From DASWIG01 sp965371445 (GTDB lineage: Bacteria > Acidobacteriota > Thermoanaerobaculia > Multivoradales > J023): a stretch of 49,387 bases of DNA. The stretch lies in NCBI GenBank assembly GCA_965371445.1, contig CBDUYN010000062.1, positions 1 to 49,387 on the forward strand, read 5' to 3'. The notes beneath the pieces are model-generated. The model had not been told where the DNA came from. It made no database searches and saw only the letters and a list, made by a program, of their open reading frames with translations. Position numbers and translations under genes: made by a program. Shown here piece by piece: positions 5,675 through 14,245 of this stretch. Position 1 is the first letter of the stretch; each line of letters opens with the position of its first letter.

Positions 5675-7273
5675 TCACAAACGCCAAAAAACGATTGTAC
5701 GTCCCTCGTGCTCAAGCTCTTCGCGCGAGACGCGCTCCGGCAACGGCTCGGCGTCGGAGCGCGCGTCGAAGAGGATAAGATACCCCCGGTCAAGGTCCAG
5801 ACGTTCCAGGTATTCGCTCAACTGACAAAGCCCCTGCTCGGCAGGATCCAAGATCCCCTTGCCGGTAGGCGTCGTGTCGCGCCAGACCTTGATCTCGAGA
5901 GCCCAGCGCTCGACCTCCCCGGTCGGCAATGGCCAGCGAATACAGAGATCGAGGCGTCCGCGGCCCGCGGCGTACTCCCGATCGACGAAGCCGCCCCTGC
6001 CGTTCGTGATCTTGTGCAAGAACGCCATGAAGACGAGTTGGGCAGCGGCCTCGGAATAGGGCGCACGGTTCAAGAAGGCCTCGGCGTTGGCGATCCAGAA
6101 GACGCGGAAGTCGTCGAGGAGCTGATCGAAGTCGAGCCGTCCCTCCTCATCGACGTAGGACGGACGCGGCAACACCAGCGACTCCTCCATGATCGACGTG
6201 AGCGCCCGCGGCACGATCTCGCGGTAGATCGGATTGGCGATCTCCAGGCCCTGAAGCGCCGAGCGGACGAGCCCCAGGTCCTTGACAAATCCCAGGTCGT
6301 CGTTCATAACGTCCTCGCCCAGGATCTCGCCGGCAAGGATCGGGGCGACGACCCGGCGGACCCTCTCCTCGCGCAGTCGTTCGATCAACGAGTCAATATG
6401 GGTGTCGCGGCGCAAGATCAGCGCCTCTTTGGCGGCCTCAATCGTGCGGGCGTCGATCGTCTCCTTGCCGGGAGCCTCCCGCATCACCCCCTGACGCGCC
6501 AGCGCGTTGACCAGCCAGGGCTGGCCGCCGCTCAGCACGAAGGCCAATTCCACAGCCTCGGCGGTGAACTGCTGGCCGGTCTCCTCGGTGTGCTGGCCGT
6601 AAAGCTCCGCCACCTCCTCGGCGTTGAAGTTGCGAAGCCGCAGCGATTCGAGCTTGATGTTGAACGGCGACGACGACCCGGTCCGCGGACGGCCGTCGCG
6701 CCGGATCTTGTAGTCGCGGACGTCACGCAGGCCGACGAGCGCCACCGCATGGGGAAACGACGCCGGACGAAGGCGGTAGCCCGAGTGGAGCTGGTCGAGC
6801 ACGGAGAGGAGAGTTTCGTCGACCAGGGCGTCGATCTCGTCGAGGAAGAGGACCACCGGCCGCGGGCAGCGTTTGCACCAACGGTCGAGGTAAACCCTCA
6901 GACGGGAGACGCCCTCAATGCCCGCGAGCTCTTCGGGAGGCTCCGGCCGGAGCTCTTCCGGGAGATGCTCCTGGCTGTCAAGATGGAGGGCACGGACCAC
7001 CGCCTGGACGCCAAGCTCGATGTCGGCTCCGGCGCTTTCGCCGGCCTTGCAACTGGTCAGGACGGCCGCGTACTTCCCTTCGGCGGTGAGGCTGCGGGCA
7101 AGGCTCTCGAAGCAGGTCGTCTTGCCGGTCTGACGCGGCGCGTGGACGACGAAGTAGGCTTCCTCCTCGATCAACGGCCGGAGCTCGGCCAGCCGCGCCT
7201 CCGGCGGCAGCATGTAGTGTTTGCCAGGACGGCAGGGCCCCGCGGTGTTGAAGCTCTTCGGCATGTCCGTCAT
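5675..7273 (-). CDS. AAA-family ATPase with C-terminal PD-(D/E)XK nuclease-like domain
   Basis: The 532-residue protein begins MTDMPKSFNTAGPCRPGKHY. It has a P-loop (HAPRQTGKTTCFESLA, about 40-55) and Walker B (PVVLFLDEIDAL), then STAND/archaeal-ATPase-like motifs (LSGGQPWLVNAL). A helical region leads to a C-terminal nuclease-like fold. There RLDLCIRW supplies the Asp, WALEIKVW the E-x-K, and EQGLCQLSEYL a helix with Gln. This layout matches the AAA_14/AAA_16-like ATPases with DUF-type restriction-endonuclease tails that occur as paralogs in many genomes. Their function is unproven; roles in DNA conflict or mobile DNA are suspected. ATG 7273 lies 22 bases after the upstream regulator's stop, so it is probably co-transcribed with it. 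Confidence 0.82.
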   Translation of the reverse strand: MTDMPKSFNTAGPCRPGKHYMLPPEARLAELRPLIEEEAYFVVHAPRQTGKTTCFESLARSLTAEGKYAAVLTSCKAGESAGADIELGVQAVVRALHLDSQEHLPEELRPEPPEELAGIEGVSRLRVYLDRWCKRCPRPVVLFLDEIDALVDETLLSVLDQLHSGYRLRPASFPHAVALVGLRDVRDYKIRRDGRPRTGSSSPFNIKLESLRLRNFNAEEVAELYGQHTEETGQQFTAEAVELAFVLSGGQPWLVNALARQGVMREAPGKETIDARTIEAAKEALILRRDTHIDSLIERLREERVRRVVAPILAGEILGEDVMNDDLGFVKDLGLVRSALQGLEIANPIYREIVPRALTSIMEESLVLPRPSYVDEEGRLDFDQLLDDFRVFWIANAEAFLNRAPYSEAAAQLVFMAFLHKITNGRGGFVDREYAAGRGRLDLCIRWPLPTGEVERWALEIKVWRDTTPTGKGILDPAEQGLCQLSEYLERLDLDRGYLILFDARSDAEPLPERVSREELEHEGRTIVFWRL

Positions 7274-7295
7274 CCTATCGCGTCGAGCGCCGCGC

Positions 7296-9158
7296 TCAGC
7301 CGTCGTCCTTCCCGTCAAGCCCCAGACGCCGCAGCTTGTCGATCAGCCCCTGACGCGAGATCTCCAGCCGACGCGCCGCCTGGCTGCGGTTGCCGCCGGT
7401 CGCCGCCAGGGCCTCGCGCAGCGCCCGGCGCTCCTCGGCGTCGAGCCGTTCCTTGAGCGTCCGTGGACGCGGCTCGCCGTCGTCGCGCCGGATTCGCTCC
7501 GGCGACGCCGACGGCGCCGTCGTCCGCGTCGCCGTCAGGTCGTTGAAGTGTTCGCTTTCGAGGACCCCGCCGCGGCAGCGCACCACCGCCCGGTCGACCG
7601 CCGCCTCGAGCTCGCGGACGTTGCCGGGCCAGCGGTGTGCCTCGAGGATCCTCAGCGCCCGCACCGAGAGGCCCCGAATTTTGATGCCGTGCTCCACCGC
7701 CGCCCGGCGGGCGAAGGTGCGGGCCAGGACCGGCAGGTCCGCGAGGCGTTCGCGTAGCGGCGGGATGGTGAAGCGCAGGCGGTCGAGCCGGTAGTAGAGG
7801 TCGGCCCGGAAGCCGCCGTCGTCGAGGCGGCGGCTCAGGTCGCAGTTCGACGTCGAGATCAATCGCAGGTCGACCTTGACGGGACGCGCACCGCCGAGCG
7901 GCAGCACCTCGCGTTCCTGGAGGACCCGCAGAAGCTTCGCCTGAAGCGGCGCCGGCAAGTCGGCGATTTCGTCGAGGAGAAGCGTCCCGCCTTCGGCCTG
8001 GCGGAAAAGGCCTGGACGCGGGTCCACACCCGTCGCCACACCCTTCTCTACGCCAAAGAGCTCCGCTTCCAGAAGCTCCGCCGGGATCGCGGCGCAGTTG
8101 ATGGCGACGAAGGGGCCGTCGCGCCTCGGACCCGACCGGTGGAGAAGTCTCGCGAAGAGCTCCTTGCCGGTCCCGGTCTCGCCGTAGAGGAGGACGTCGT
8201 GGCGGCTTTCGAGGCTGGCACGGATCTCGTCGACGAGGTTCCGCATCGCCGGGGAGGAACCGAGGATCATGCCCGGCGGCACGTCGATCTCACCGGCGGA
8301 CGGCGTCTGCCGGGTAGCTTCTCCGGGCCGCTCGGCAGGTTCCTCACGGTCCAGCCGCTCGGCGACGTAGACGAGGAAGTCGGCGATCCAGAGCGTCGCC
8401 TCCTCGCCGTCGGACGCCGTCTCACCGAGCGCCGCCAGAATCGAGGGCGACGCCGGCGGCTCCCCGTCGACCGGGCGGCCGGGGCCGAGCCACAGGCACG
8501 CCGGGCCGCTGTCGAGGGACGTGAAGCGCGGCTCGCAAACCGCCTCGAGGCGCGTCAGATCGGCACAGACGTCGAGCGGCGGTAGCGGCCCCGCGACTTC
8601 CTCGACCACCAGGCCGTCGGCTCCGGGACGTTCCGGTGCGACGTCAAAGCGCAGCAAGGTCGCCGCGCCGAGCACGCGGCGCACCTCCTCGAGGAAGCGG
8701 CGGCGTATCTCGCCCGCCAGCGGCACGCTCTCGAAACGGCGCACGAGCCCCAGGGCCGAGCGCGGGGAACGCGGATTCGGACGGCTCGCCACCTCGTCGG
8801 TCTCGCCGGCGGCCAAAGCGGCGACCGACGAGGAGCCGTCGAGGGCGAAGGCGAGCTCGCCGTCGGAGGTCGCCACCTCCTCCAGGGCCACCAGGGCGTT
8901 GCCGATCTGGACCGAGCGCCCGGGGGCCAGGAAGACCTCGTTGCGGCGTTCTCCCTCGACGATCAGGCGGTTTTTCGAGCCCAGGTCGACGAGATGGGCG
9001 CCGTCGCCGTCGACGCGGAGCCGCGCGTGCCGGCGCGACACCCCGGCCACGGCCAGGATGATGTCGTTGTCGCGCGCCGCCCCCAGGTGAAGCTCACCGG
9101 AGGAGGGCAGCGGGAAGGTCCGGACGCCCTTTTCGGATTCGACTCGCAGACGACGCAT
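7296..9158 (-). CDS. FHA-domain AAA+ (NtrC-type) transcription regulator with Fis HTH
   Basis: 620 residues. Residues 1-100 form an FHA domain (HLGAARDNDIILAVAGVSRRHARL, LGSKNRLIVEG), which binds phosphothreonine. Residues about 140-290 look GAF-like. Residues 305-540 are the sigma-54 activator AAA+ module, with Walker A GETGTGKE, Walker B GGTLLLDEIADL and arginine fingers FRADLYYRLDRLRF. The end (GGNRSQAARRLEISRQGLIDKL) is a Fis-type helix-turn-helix. The sigma-54-contacting loop is not GAFTGA: the sequence is GVEKGVATGVDPRPG. Either contact with RNA polymerase is altered or the protein has left sigma-54 control. The FHA domain would link it to a Hanks kinase, and kinase fragments lie nearby. 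It is probably in one operon with the two AAA/nuclease genes beside it. Confidence 0.88.
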   Translation of the reverse strand: MRRLRVESEKGVRTFPLPSSGELHLGAARDNDIILAVAGVSRRHARLRVDGDGAHLVDLGSKNRLIVEGERRNEVFLAPGRSVQIGNALVALEEVATSDGELAFALDGSSSVAALAAGETDEVASRPNPRSPRSALGLVRRFESVPLAGEIRRRFLEEVRRVLGAATLLRFDVAPERPGADGLVVEEVAGPLPPLDVCADLTRLEAVCEPRFTSLDSGPACLWLGPGRPVDGEPPASPSILAALGETASDGEEATLWIADFLVYVAERLDREEPAERPGEATRQTPSAGEIDVPPGMILGSSPAMRNLVDEIRASLESRHDVLLYGETGTGKELFARLLHRSGPRRDGPFVAINCAAIPAELLEAELFGVEKGVATGVDPRPGLFRQAEGGTLLLDEIADLPAPLQAKLLRVLQEREVLPLGGARPVKVDLRLISTSNCDLSRRLDDGGFRADLYYRLDRLRFTIPPLRERLADLPVLARTFARRAAVEHGIKIRGLSVRALRILEAHRWPGNVRELEAAVDRAVVRCRGGVLESEHFNDLTATRTTAPSASPERIRRDDGEPRPRTLKERLDAEERRALREALAATGGNRSQAARRLEISRQGLIDKLRRLGLDGKDDG

Positions 9159-9223
9159 ATCTTGTTCAGCGGGCGAGAAGGCGCTCCGCCCTCCTTTTCC
9201 CTCGGTCCAATGATTCTCTGATT

Positions 9224-11020
9224 CTACTCCCGGACGACGAGCCGCTCGAAGCCCAACGCGACCACCGCGAAGCTACGCAGCTTCAGCGTTTCGCCCCGGC
9301 TTCTCCTCAAGGCGGTCCGGTAGGCCGCGAGTTGGGCCTCGGCCTGATCGAGGGCGTCTTTCACCTTCGAGAGACCCATGAGCTCCGAGCGCGACGCCGC
9401 CTTCACGTCCTTGCCGGTCATACCCAGCTTCTTCAAGGAGAGCCTCTTGAACTCGAAGAGAAGATCCCACAGGCTCGATGCCCGCGCGTCGGGACGGCGC
9501 AGCAAGCAGAGATCGGCGTAGCGGTGGTCGAGCTCCGGCTCGGAGTGGGTGATGTAGGCCGCCTGGTTCCACAAGAGGGTCAGGAAGACGGTTTTGACCG
9601 TGAGCTCGTTGGCCCAGGTGGCGTCGCGGTTCGAGAAGGTCGGGAAAAGCGTCGCTTCGATGAAATCCAGCAGCGGCTCGAGCTCACCTTCGCGCAAGAA
9701 GGTGAAGAGGAGGTCGTCGGCGGCGGTGCGCGAGGCGCCCAGCGGCATGAGGATCTCCCGGATGCGCTCCACGTAGAGACCGCGCACCACTTCGTTGGGT
9801 ACCACGAGCTCCAGCGTCTTGGTCGCGGTCCTTCCCATCCTCAAGGTGAGCATGCCGAAGTAGAAGAGGTACGAGCCAAGGAAGCTCGCATCCTGGCCCG
9901 AGCGCTCGAGCATGGCGCGTAGAGTGAAGCGGTCGAGAAGCTGGCGGATCTCGAGAGGTCTTTCCTTGCGGATCACGTTGACCACGGCGTCCTGCCCCGA
10001 CGCCGCCCGGGCGAGGTAGTCGAGCTTGCCCTCGTCGGCAGCGAGGTTCGCGTCGAGCATCTGCTCCGGATAGGTGTCGGTACGCTGAAGGTGCTTGAGG
10101 AAGTAGAGGACCAGGGTCGGGTTGTAGATCGCCTCTTTGGCACCGGCGGCGAAGCGGTAGCCGTTGTACCAGTCGCGAAGCATGTCGCGCGCCGCCTCGG
10201 CCGTCCAAGGCGGCTCCGCGACGGCGGCTTTCTCGGCGTGGAGCTCTTCGAGCAAGCCCCGGACCTCCGAGTCGGTAAAGCCGCAGAGAGAATTCAGCTC
10301 GGGATAGAGGTAGATGTTTTCGGCGACGTTCATGCCGCTGGTGACGTCCGACATCACCACCGGCGAGATGCCGGTCAGGAAGAGGCGGTCGAGCACGGGG
10401 CCTTTGAGGGCTGCTTTGACCCACTTGAAAAGTCTCTTGAAAGGACCGTCGCTACGCACCAGGTCGTCGTAGGTCTGCGGATCGCTGACCATCATCTCGT
10501 TGGCGAAGTTGTCGTATTCGTCGACCAGTAGATAGAGCGTGTAGGGGGTCTGCTCGATCGCGGCGAGGACCCGGTGGAGGCTCGTAAAGGCGTCGTTCGC
10601 GAGCTCGACACCGACAGGCAGGTGATCGCGGTAGCGGGAGAGGAAGACCTCCAAGGCGCTGAGGACGTAGCGGTGGATCTCGGCGGCCATGCGTCGGGCC
10701 CGCGGCCCCTCGCCCAAGGGAGGATCCGGGTCGATGTCGGAGAAGTCCCATTCCAGGACGAAGTAGCGATGGGCGAGCGCGGTGGGAGCCTTGCCGACCT
10801 CCAGGGCACCGAAGAGGCGCTCGTGCTCGTCGGCGTGGCGCAGGTCGTAGTAGGTGGCCAGCGTGGAGAGCCACAGCGACTTGCCGAAACGACGCGGACG
10901 CAGGAAGAGGAGGGACTCGCCAAGCTCCTCGACTACGGGGATTCGGTCGGTGCGGTCGACGTAGAGCTTGCCTCGGGTCCGGAGGCTGTAGAAGTCGGCG
11001 ACACCGTAGGGGATCCTCAT
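9224..11020 (-). CDS. AAA-ATPase-like protein with PD-(D/E)XK nuclease-like tail
   Basis: 598 residues beginning MRIPYGVADFYSLRTRGKLYVDRT, the typical opening of the AAA-ATPase_like/DUF1703 class. The P-loop is FLRPRRFGKSLWLSTL and Walker B is LYLLVDEYDNFANEMM. A long helical region follows (SLCGFTDSEVRGLLEEL, WYNGYRFAAGAKEAIYNPTLVLYFL). The C-terminal nuclease-like core has ADLCLLRRPD and LLFEFKRLSL, supplying Asp and E-x-K. Families of this type occur in many near-identical copies in anaerobes and Bacteroidetes-like genomes, and their cellular role is not known. AAAGGTG precedes ATG 11020. It lies 65 bases upstream of the FHA regulator, on the same strand. Confidence 0.88.
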   Translation of the reverse strand: MRIPYGVADFYSLRTRGKLYVDRTDRIPVVEELGESLLFLRPRRFGKSLWLSTLATYYDLRHADEHERLFGALEVGKAPTALAHRYFVLEWDFSDIDPDPPLGEGPRARRMAAEIHRYVLSALEVFLSRYRDHLPVGVELANDAFTSLHRVLAAIEQTPYTLYLLVDEYDNFANEMMVSDPQTYDDLVRSDGPFKRLFKWVKAALKGPVLDRLFLTGISPVVMSDVTSGMNVAENIYLYPELNSLCGFTDSEVRGLLEELHAEKAAVAEPPWTAEAARDMLRDWYNGYRFAAGAKEAIYNPTLVLYFLKHLQRTDTYPEQMLDANLAADEGKLDYLARAASGQDAVVNVIRKERPLEIRQLLDRFTLRAMLERSGQDASFLGSYLFYFGMLTLRMGRTATKTLELVVPNEVVRGLYVERIREILMPLGASRTAADDLLFTFLREGELEPLLDFIEATLFPTFSNRDATWANELTVKTVFLTLLWNQAAYITHSEPELDHRYADLCLLRRPDARASSLWDLLFEFKRLSLKKLGMTGKDVKAASRSELMGLSKVKDALDQAEAQLAAYRTALRRSRGETLKLRSFAVVALGFERLVVRE

Positions 11021-11121
11021 GACACCTTTTGTCTACCACAGGAGCCAGGCTCGTGCCAGAGGACGGCGGTCCTCGGTCCGTAGGGTGAGCCTCGGCGACT
11101 TGACGATCGATGCCACGCCCA

Positions 11122-11147
11122 CCACCCGGGATTTTAGCCCTGGGTGG
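11122..11147 (-). terminator. Hairpin overlapping the aminotransferase stop codon
   Basis: On the minus strand CCACCCAGGG pairs with CCCGGGTGG, leaving one bulged A, around a loop that contains the TAA stop. It lies in the 113-bp gap before the AAA-like gene. Similar palindromes whose loop or stem carries stop-codon triplets occur at 13216-13250 and 45333-45483. Confidence 0.5.
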
Positions 11148-12249
11148 AGATGGCCGTGGCGGCGACGACTTCGTCGATCTCGGCGTCGGAGATGTAGGCG
11201 AAAAGCGGCAGGTTCAAGACGCTTCGACCCAGCCGTTCGGCCTCTTCGCCTCCGATCGCCGCGGCCAGGCAGCCGGCAGTACCCGGTTGCTTGGAGACGG
11301 CCATCGGGTAGGTGCGGGCGAAGCCGATACCGCGTTCCTTCAAGAACGCCTCGACAGCCGCGCGCTTTTCGGGATCGACCAGCGTGACGTTCAGGTAGCC
11401 GTTCTCGACGTAGCCCTCGGGCGGACCGGCCGTGCGCACTCCGATCTCCGCCAAGCGCTCCCGGTAGAGAGCGGCGGCGCGGCGGCGCGAGGCGAGCCGT
11501 TCGGGCAGGTAGTCGAGGCAGAGGTCGAGGTAAGCGGCCTCGAAACCGCCCAGGCGGCTGTTCCAGCCCACGAGGCCGTGCTCGTAGTGTCCGGTACGGC
11601 CGTGGTTGCCGAGCGTCCGGACGCGCTCGGCGAGCTCCGCCTCACGGCAGAGCACCGCGCCGGCGTCGCCGCAGGCGCCGAGGACCTTCGCCGGATAGAA
11701 GGAAAGCGTCGCCACCTCGGCGTCGGCAAAGATCGAGCGTCCTCGGAAGGTCACGCCCCAGGCCTGGGCCGCGTCCTCGACCAGCGGCAACTCGCGTTCG
11801 CGGCAAAAAGCGCGGATCTCGGCGAGGCGCGCCGAGCCCCAGCCGTAGAGGTGGACGAGGATCGCCGCTTTGGGTCGCTCCTGCTCCACCGCCTGGCGGA
11901 AGAGCTCGAAGTCCATCTGAAGGTCTTCGGCGTCGACGTCGACGGTCACCGGCGAGGCGCCGCAATTGACGACCGCCTCGAAGGTCGCCCAAAACGTCGC
12001 GTCGGGCACCACGACACGGTCGCCCGCCTCGACGCCGAGGGCACGCAGGGCCAGTTGGATCGCGTCGGTGCCGTTGGCACAGCCGACGGCGGCCGCGGCA
12101 CCGCTCTCGGTGGCGAGGCGCGCCTCCAGGCGCGCGACCGCCGGAGCGCCGACGAACTGGGTTCCGGCCGAGATCTCCCGGCACCTCTCGTGCCAGCGGT
12201 CGAGGAAACCGTCCTCGAAGCGGCGTAGATCGATAAATGGAACGCTCAT
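11134..12249 (-). CDS. DegT/DnrJ/EryC1/StrS-family PLP aminotransferase
   Basis: 371 residues from ATG 12249 (MSVPFIDLRRFEDGF, the usual family opening). Visible motifs are CANGTDAIQLALRALG (cofactor phosphate region), VPDATFWATFEAV, LPLVEDAAQAWG (the Asp contacting the pyridine) and FYPAKVLGACGDAGAV with the Schiff-base lysine. NHGRTGHYEH and GWNSRLGGFEAAYL follow. Enzymes of this family transfer an amino group to nucleotide-linked keto-sugars for lipopolysaccharide, glycan or antibiotic synthesis. No other sugar-pathway gene is adjacent, so the substrate is unknown. A start at ATG 12291 adds 14 residues but has its Shine-Dalgarno touching the start codon. A hairpin overlaps the 3' end. Confidence 0.9.
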   Translation of the reverse strand: MSVPFIDLRRFEDGFLDRWHERCREISAGTQFVGAPAVARLEARLATESGAAAAVGCANGTDAIQLALRALGVEAGDRVVVPDATFWATFEAVVNCGASPVTVDVDAEDLQMDFELFRQAVEQERPKAAILVHLYGWGSARLAEIRAFCRERELPLVEDAAQAWGVTFRGRSIFADAEVATLSFYPAKVLGACGDAGAVLCREAELAERVRTLGNHGRTGHYEHGLVGWNSRLGGFEAAYLDLCLDYLPERLASRRRAAALYRERLAEIGVRTAGPPEGYVENGYLNVTLVDPEKRAAVEAFLKERGIGFARTYPMAVSKQPGTAGCLAAAIGGEEAERLGRSVLNLPLFAYISDAEIDEVVAATAISTQG

Positions 12250-12295
12250 TCCGTCTGAAACCCGTAAAGAGTGCTTCGAAAGAAGCGTCATCTCC

Positions 12296-12324
12296 TTCGC
12301 AAGGCGGGGCCGTCAGTATATAGT
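12296..12324 (+). promoter_or_regulatory. Promoter of the HEAT-repeat gene
   Basis: TTCGCA at 12296-12301 and TATAGT at 12319-12324 are 17 bases apart. TATAGT matches the sigma-70 -10 consensus well, the -35 only moderately. The predicted transcript starts about 35 bases before TTG 12365. Confidence 0.5.
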
Positions 12325-12364
12325 GGCTGAGGTCAGGTGGCCACGGCGTTCGGGAGAGAAGAGC

Positions 12365-13219
12365 TTGAACGAGGAGCACGCAACCAAGTCGATGATCCGC
12401 AACTTTAAGTTGCTGGATCTCCTGCCGGAGCTCGATCCCGACGAGCAACTGGCGGTCTTCGAGCGCATCATCCGGAGCCCTCGCCCGCAGGTCCGCCAGC
12501 GGGCCCTGGGGCTGGGAGCGGCGATCCTCTCCGACTCGCGTCTTCTGGAATACCTCCACGAGGACGACGACGTGCGGCGTAACGCCGCGGTCGAGATGCT
12601 GAAGCTGCGCCGCCGGCGCTCGCTCCAACTCGCCTTGACGCTGCTCGACGACGAGGACCCCGACGTCGTCCTACAGGCGATCGTCGTGCTCTCGCACCTG
12701 CGCGACCGCAAGGCCTTCGAGCCGCTCCTGAAAGCCCTGGAGCACGACGACCCCAACGTCGTCCAGGAGGCGATCCTCGCCCTGGCACGGCTCGGAGACC
12801 TCCGTGCGCTGCCGGCGATCGTACGTCAATTAAGCGGCATCCCCTGGGTGCAGGCGGCGGCGCTGGAAGCGATCGGCCGGCTCGGCAGCTCCGAGCAGGT
12901 CCCCCAGCTCGAGGACCTCCTGGAAGACCCGAACCTCCAGCCGCTGGCCGTCGAGGCACTGGCCCACATCGGCGGTCTCTCGTCGCTGGGCGCCCTGGCG
13001 CGGCATTGGATCCGGCATGGCGAGCCTTTTGAGCCCGCCTTCACCCTGCGCCGGCTCGCCGACGTGATCGAGGGCCTCACCTGTACGCCGCCGGAGATCG
13101 ACGGCTTCGAGGAAGCGCTGCGCGAAGCCGCCAACGACCGCGTCAAGGAGATTCGCCTGGCGGCGTCGAGGTGTCTGGTGGCGCTGCGCGGCAAGAGCCG
13201 CAGCCTCTGGATGTTCTAG
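12365..13219 (+). CDS. HEAT-repeat protein
   Basis: 284 residues made of consecutive alpha-helical HEAT units of about 31 residues. Examples are DDDVRRNAAVEMLKLRRRRSLQLALTLL, DEDPDVVLQAIVVLSHLRDRKAFEPLLKAL and DDPNVVQEAILALARLGDLRALPAIVRQL. The array continues to about residue 205 and a helical C-terminal cap follows. HEAT arrays are protein-binding scaffolds; no catalytic site is seen and no signal peptide, so a cytoplasmic role is likely. The start TTG 12365 is preceded by GGGAGAGAAG; ATG 12392 is the alternative. The gene is divergent from the aminotransferase and convergent with the DHH gene, with the terminator hairpin starting one base before its stop codon. Confidence 0.85.
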   Translation: MNEEHATKSMIRNFKLLDLLPELDPDEQLAVFERIIRSPRPQVRQRALGLGAAILSDSRLLEYLHEDDDVRRNAAVEMLKLRRRRSLQLALTLLDDEDPDVVLQAIVVLSHLRDRKAFEPLLKALEHDDPNVVQEAILALARLGDLRALPAIVRQLSGIPWVQAAALEAIGRLGSSEQVPQLEDLLEDPNLQPLAVEALAHIGGLSSLGALARHWIRHGEPFEPAFTLRRLADVIEGLTCTPPEIDGFEEALREAANDRVKEIRLAASRCLVALRGKSRSLWMF

Positions 13220-13250
13220 GGCCCCGGGGCTAGAACCCCGGGGGCCCTAG
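13216..13250. terminator. Bidirectional terminator hairpin holding both stop codons
   Basis: A 14-base left arm (13216-13229) pairs with the right arm (13236-13250, one extra G) around the loop CTAGAA. The plus-strand HEAT stop (13217-13219) lies in the left arm and the minus-strand DHH stop (13247-13249) in the right arm. No T tract follows on either strand. Confidence 0.7.
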
Positions 13251-14134
13251 CCGTTGCGCTGCAGGATCTCGATGATCTCGAGGATCTTCGTGTCCGCTTC
13301 GATGACCGGCAGCGGCGTCGAGCCGGCGCCGCGGTGGCCGCCGCCGCCGTAGTCGGACATGAGCTCGCCGACCGAAGTCTGGCAGGTGCGGTTGAAGATC
13401 GAGTGGCCGACGTTGACCATGACGGACTCGCGCTCCGGTCCCCATTGGGCGCGGATCGAGACGTTGGCCTCGGGAAAAAGCGTGTAGACGAGGAAGCGGT
13501 TGCCCGCCGGCGGGTCCTTGACGCGCCGGAGGTCGGTGAAGACGACGTTGCCGTCGAGGCGCGAGACGTCGACGATCGTCCAGCAGAACTCCTCGTTCTG
13601 CTCGAACATGCGGATGATCCGCTGGCGCACCTCGTCCTCCAGCAGCACCTCCTCGAGCGGCCTTTCTTGCAGCCATGCGAGCAGCTTCAGGAAGTACGCC
13701 TCCTCGTCGCCGAGGCCGGTCCTGGGATCGAGGGTGAAGCCCAGCAGGACGTAGTCGCGGGGCTTCAAGACGTCCTCCTCGGTCAGCTGGGCCGAGTCGA
13801 GGCGGTCGGTCTCTTCGATGAGCTGTTTGTACTTCGGCGGCTTGCCGTAGTACTCCCAGACCAGCTGCGCGGCGCTGGGAGCGATGCGGTAGATGCCGTC
13901 GAAGTCGGGCGGTGGCTTCTCGTTCGACTCGGTCAGGAGGTGGTGGTCGAACCACCGCGAGCAGGCCGGGTGGTAGGGAAGGTTGGCGACGACGTCGCCC
14001 TCGCGGATGTCGGCCTTCTTGTCGGTGATCTCCTGCGGGTGGATCAGGACGATGTCGTCGATCGACTCCTCGTTCTCTACGACGACCAGGGCGCATGCCA
14101 ATCCGTCGAGATCTGCTCGGGTTACCAGGCGCAT
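13247..14134 (-). CDS. DHH-family phosphoesterase-like protein
   Basis: 295 residues. The N-terminus MRLVTRADLDGLACALVV is the first DHH motif (D-x-D-G). DVVANLPYHPACSRWFDHHLL contains the DHH triad. The C-terminal DHHA1 domain ends with SDYGGGGHRGAGS, the GGGH substrate-binding motif. DHH proteins are Mn-dependent phosphoesterases: exopolyphosphatases, oligoribonucleases, cyclic-dinucleotide phosphodiesterases and RecJ. The usual first motif is DHDADG; here it is shorter (RADLDG), so one metal ligand may be missing. The length is near that of NrnA/exopolyphosphatase-like members. The exact substrate cannot be read from the sequence. It is transcribed convergently with the HEAT gene. Confidence 0.82.
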   Translation of the reverse strand: MRLVTRADLDGLACALVVVENEESIDDIVLIHPQEITDKKADIREGDVVANLPYHPACSRWFDHHLLTESNEKPPPDFDGIYRIAPSAAQLVWEYYGKPPKYKQLIEETDRLDSAQLTEEDVLKPRDYVLLGFTLDPRTGLGDEEAYFLKLLAWLQERPLEEVLLEDEVRQRIIRMFEQNEEFCWTIVDVSRLDGNVVFTDLRRVKDPPAGNRFLVYTLFPEANVSIRAQWGPERESVMVNVGHSIFNRTCQTSVGELMSDYGGGGHRGAGSTPLPVIEADTKILEIIEILQRNG

Positions 14135-14230
14135 GCTCCTCTCACTCCTCGTCGAGGGCCTATCTCATCAGACCGGGACGGAAAAATCCACCCCGCCGGC
14201 CGCAGAAAATCGGCCGCCGCCAGGATCTGC

Positions 14231-14236
14231 TATGAT
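14231..14236 (+). promoter_or_regulatory. -10 element of the metal-uptake cluster (leaderless type)
   Basis: TATGAT stands 9 bases before ATG 14246, inside the context CTGC-TATGAT. No clear -35 is present at the correct spacing. If used, transcription would begin at or next to the start codon. No palindromic Zur or Fur box is recognisable. Confidence 0.45.
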
Positions 14237-14245
14237 TGGGGTGTC

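Noticed and set aside
5708..7456. 582-residue plus-strand frame
   Set aside because: It is antisense to a gene with intact P-loop and nuclease motifs; its composition is the mirror of GC-rich codon bias.
11966..12364. Extension of the HEAT gene upstream to 417 residues
   Set aside because: The extra part is antisense to the aminotransferase and contains the -10/-35 of the HEAT gene.
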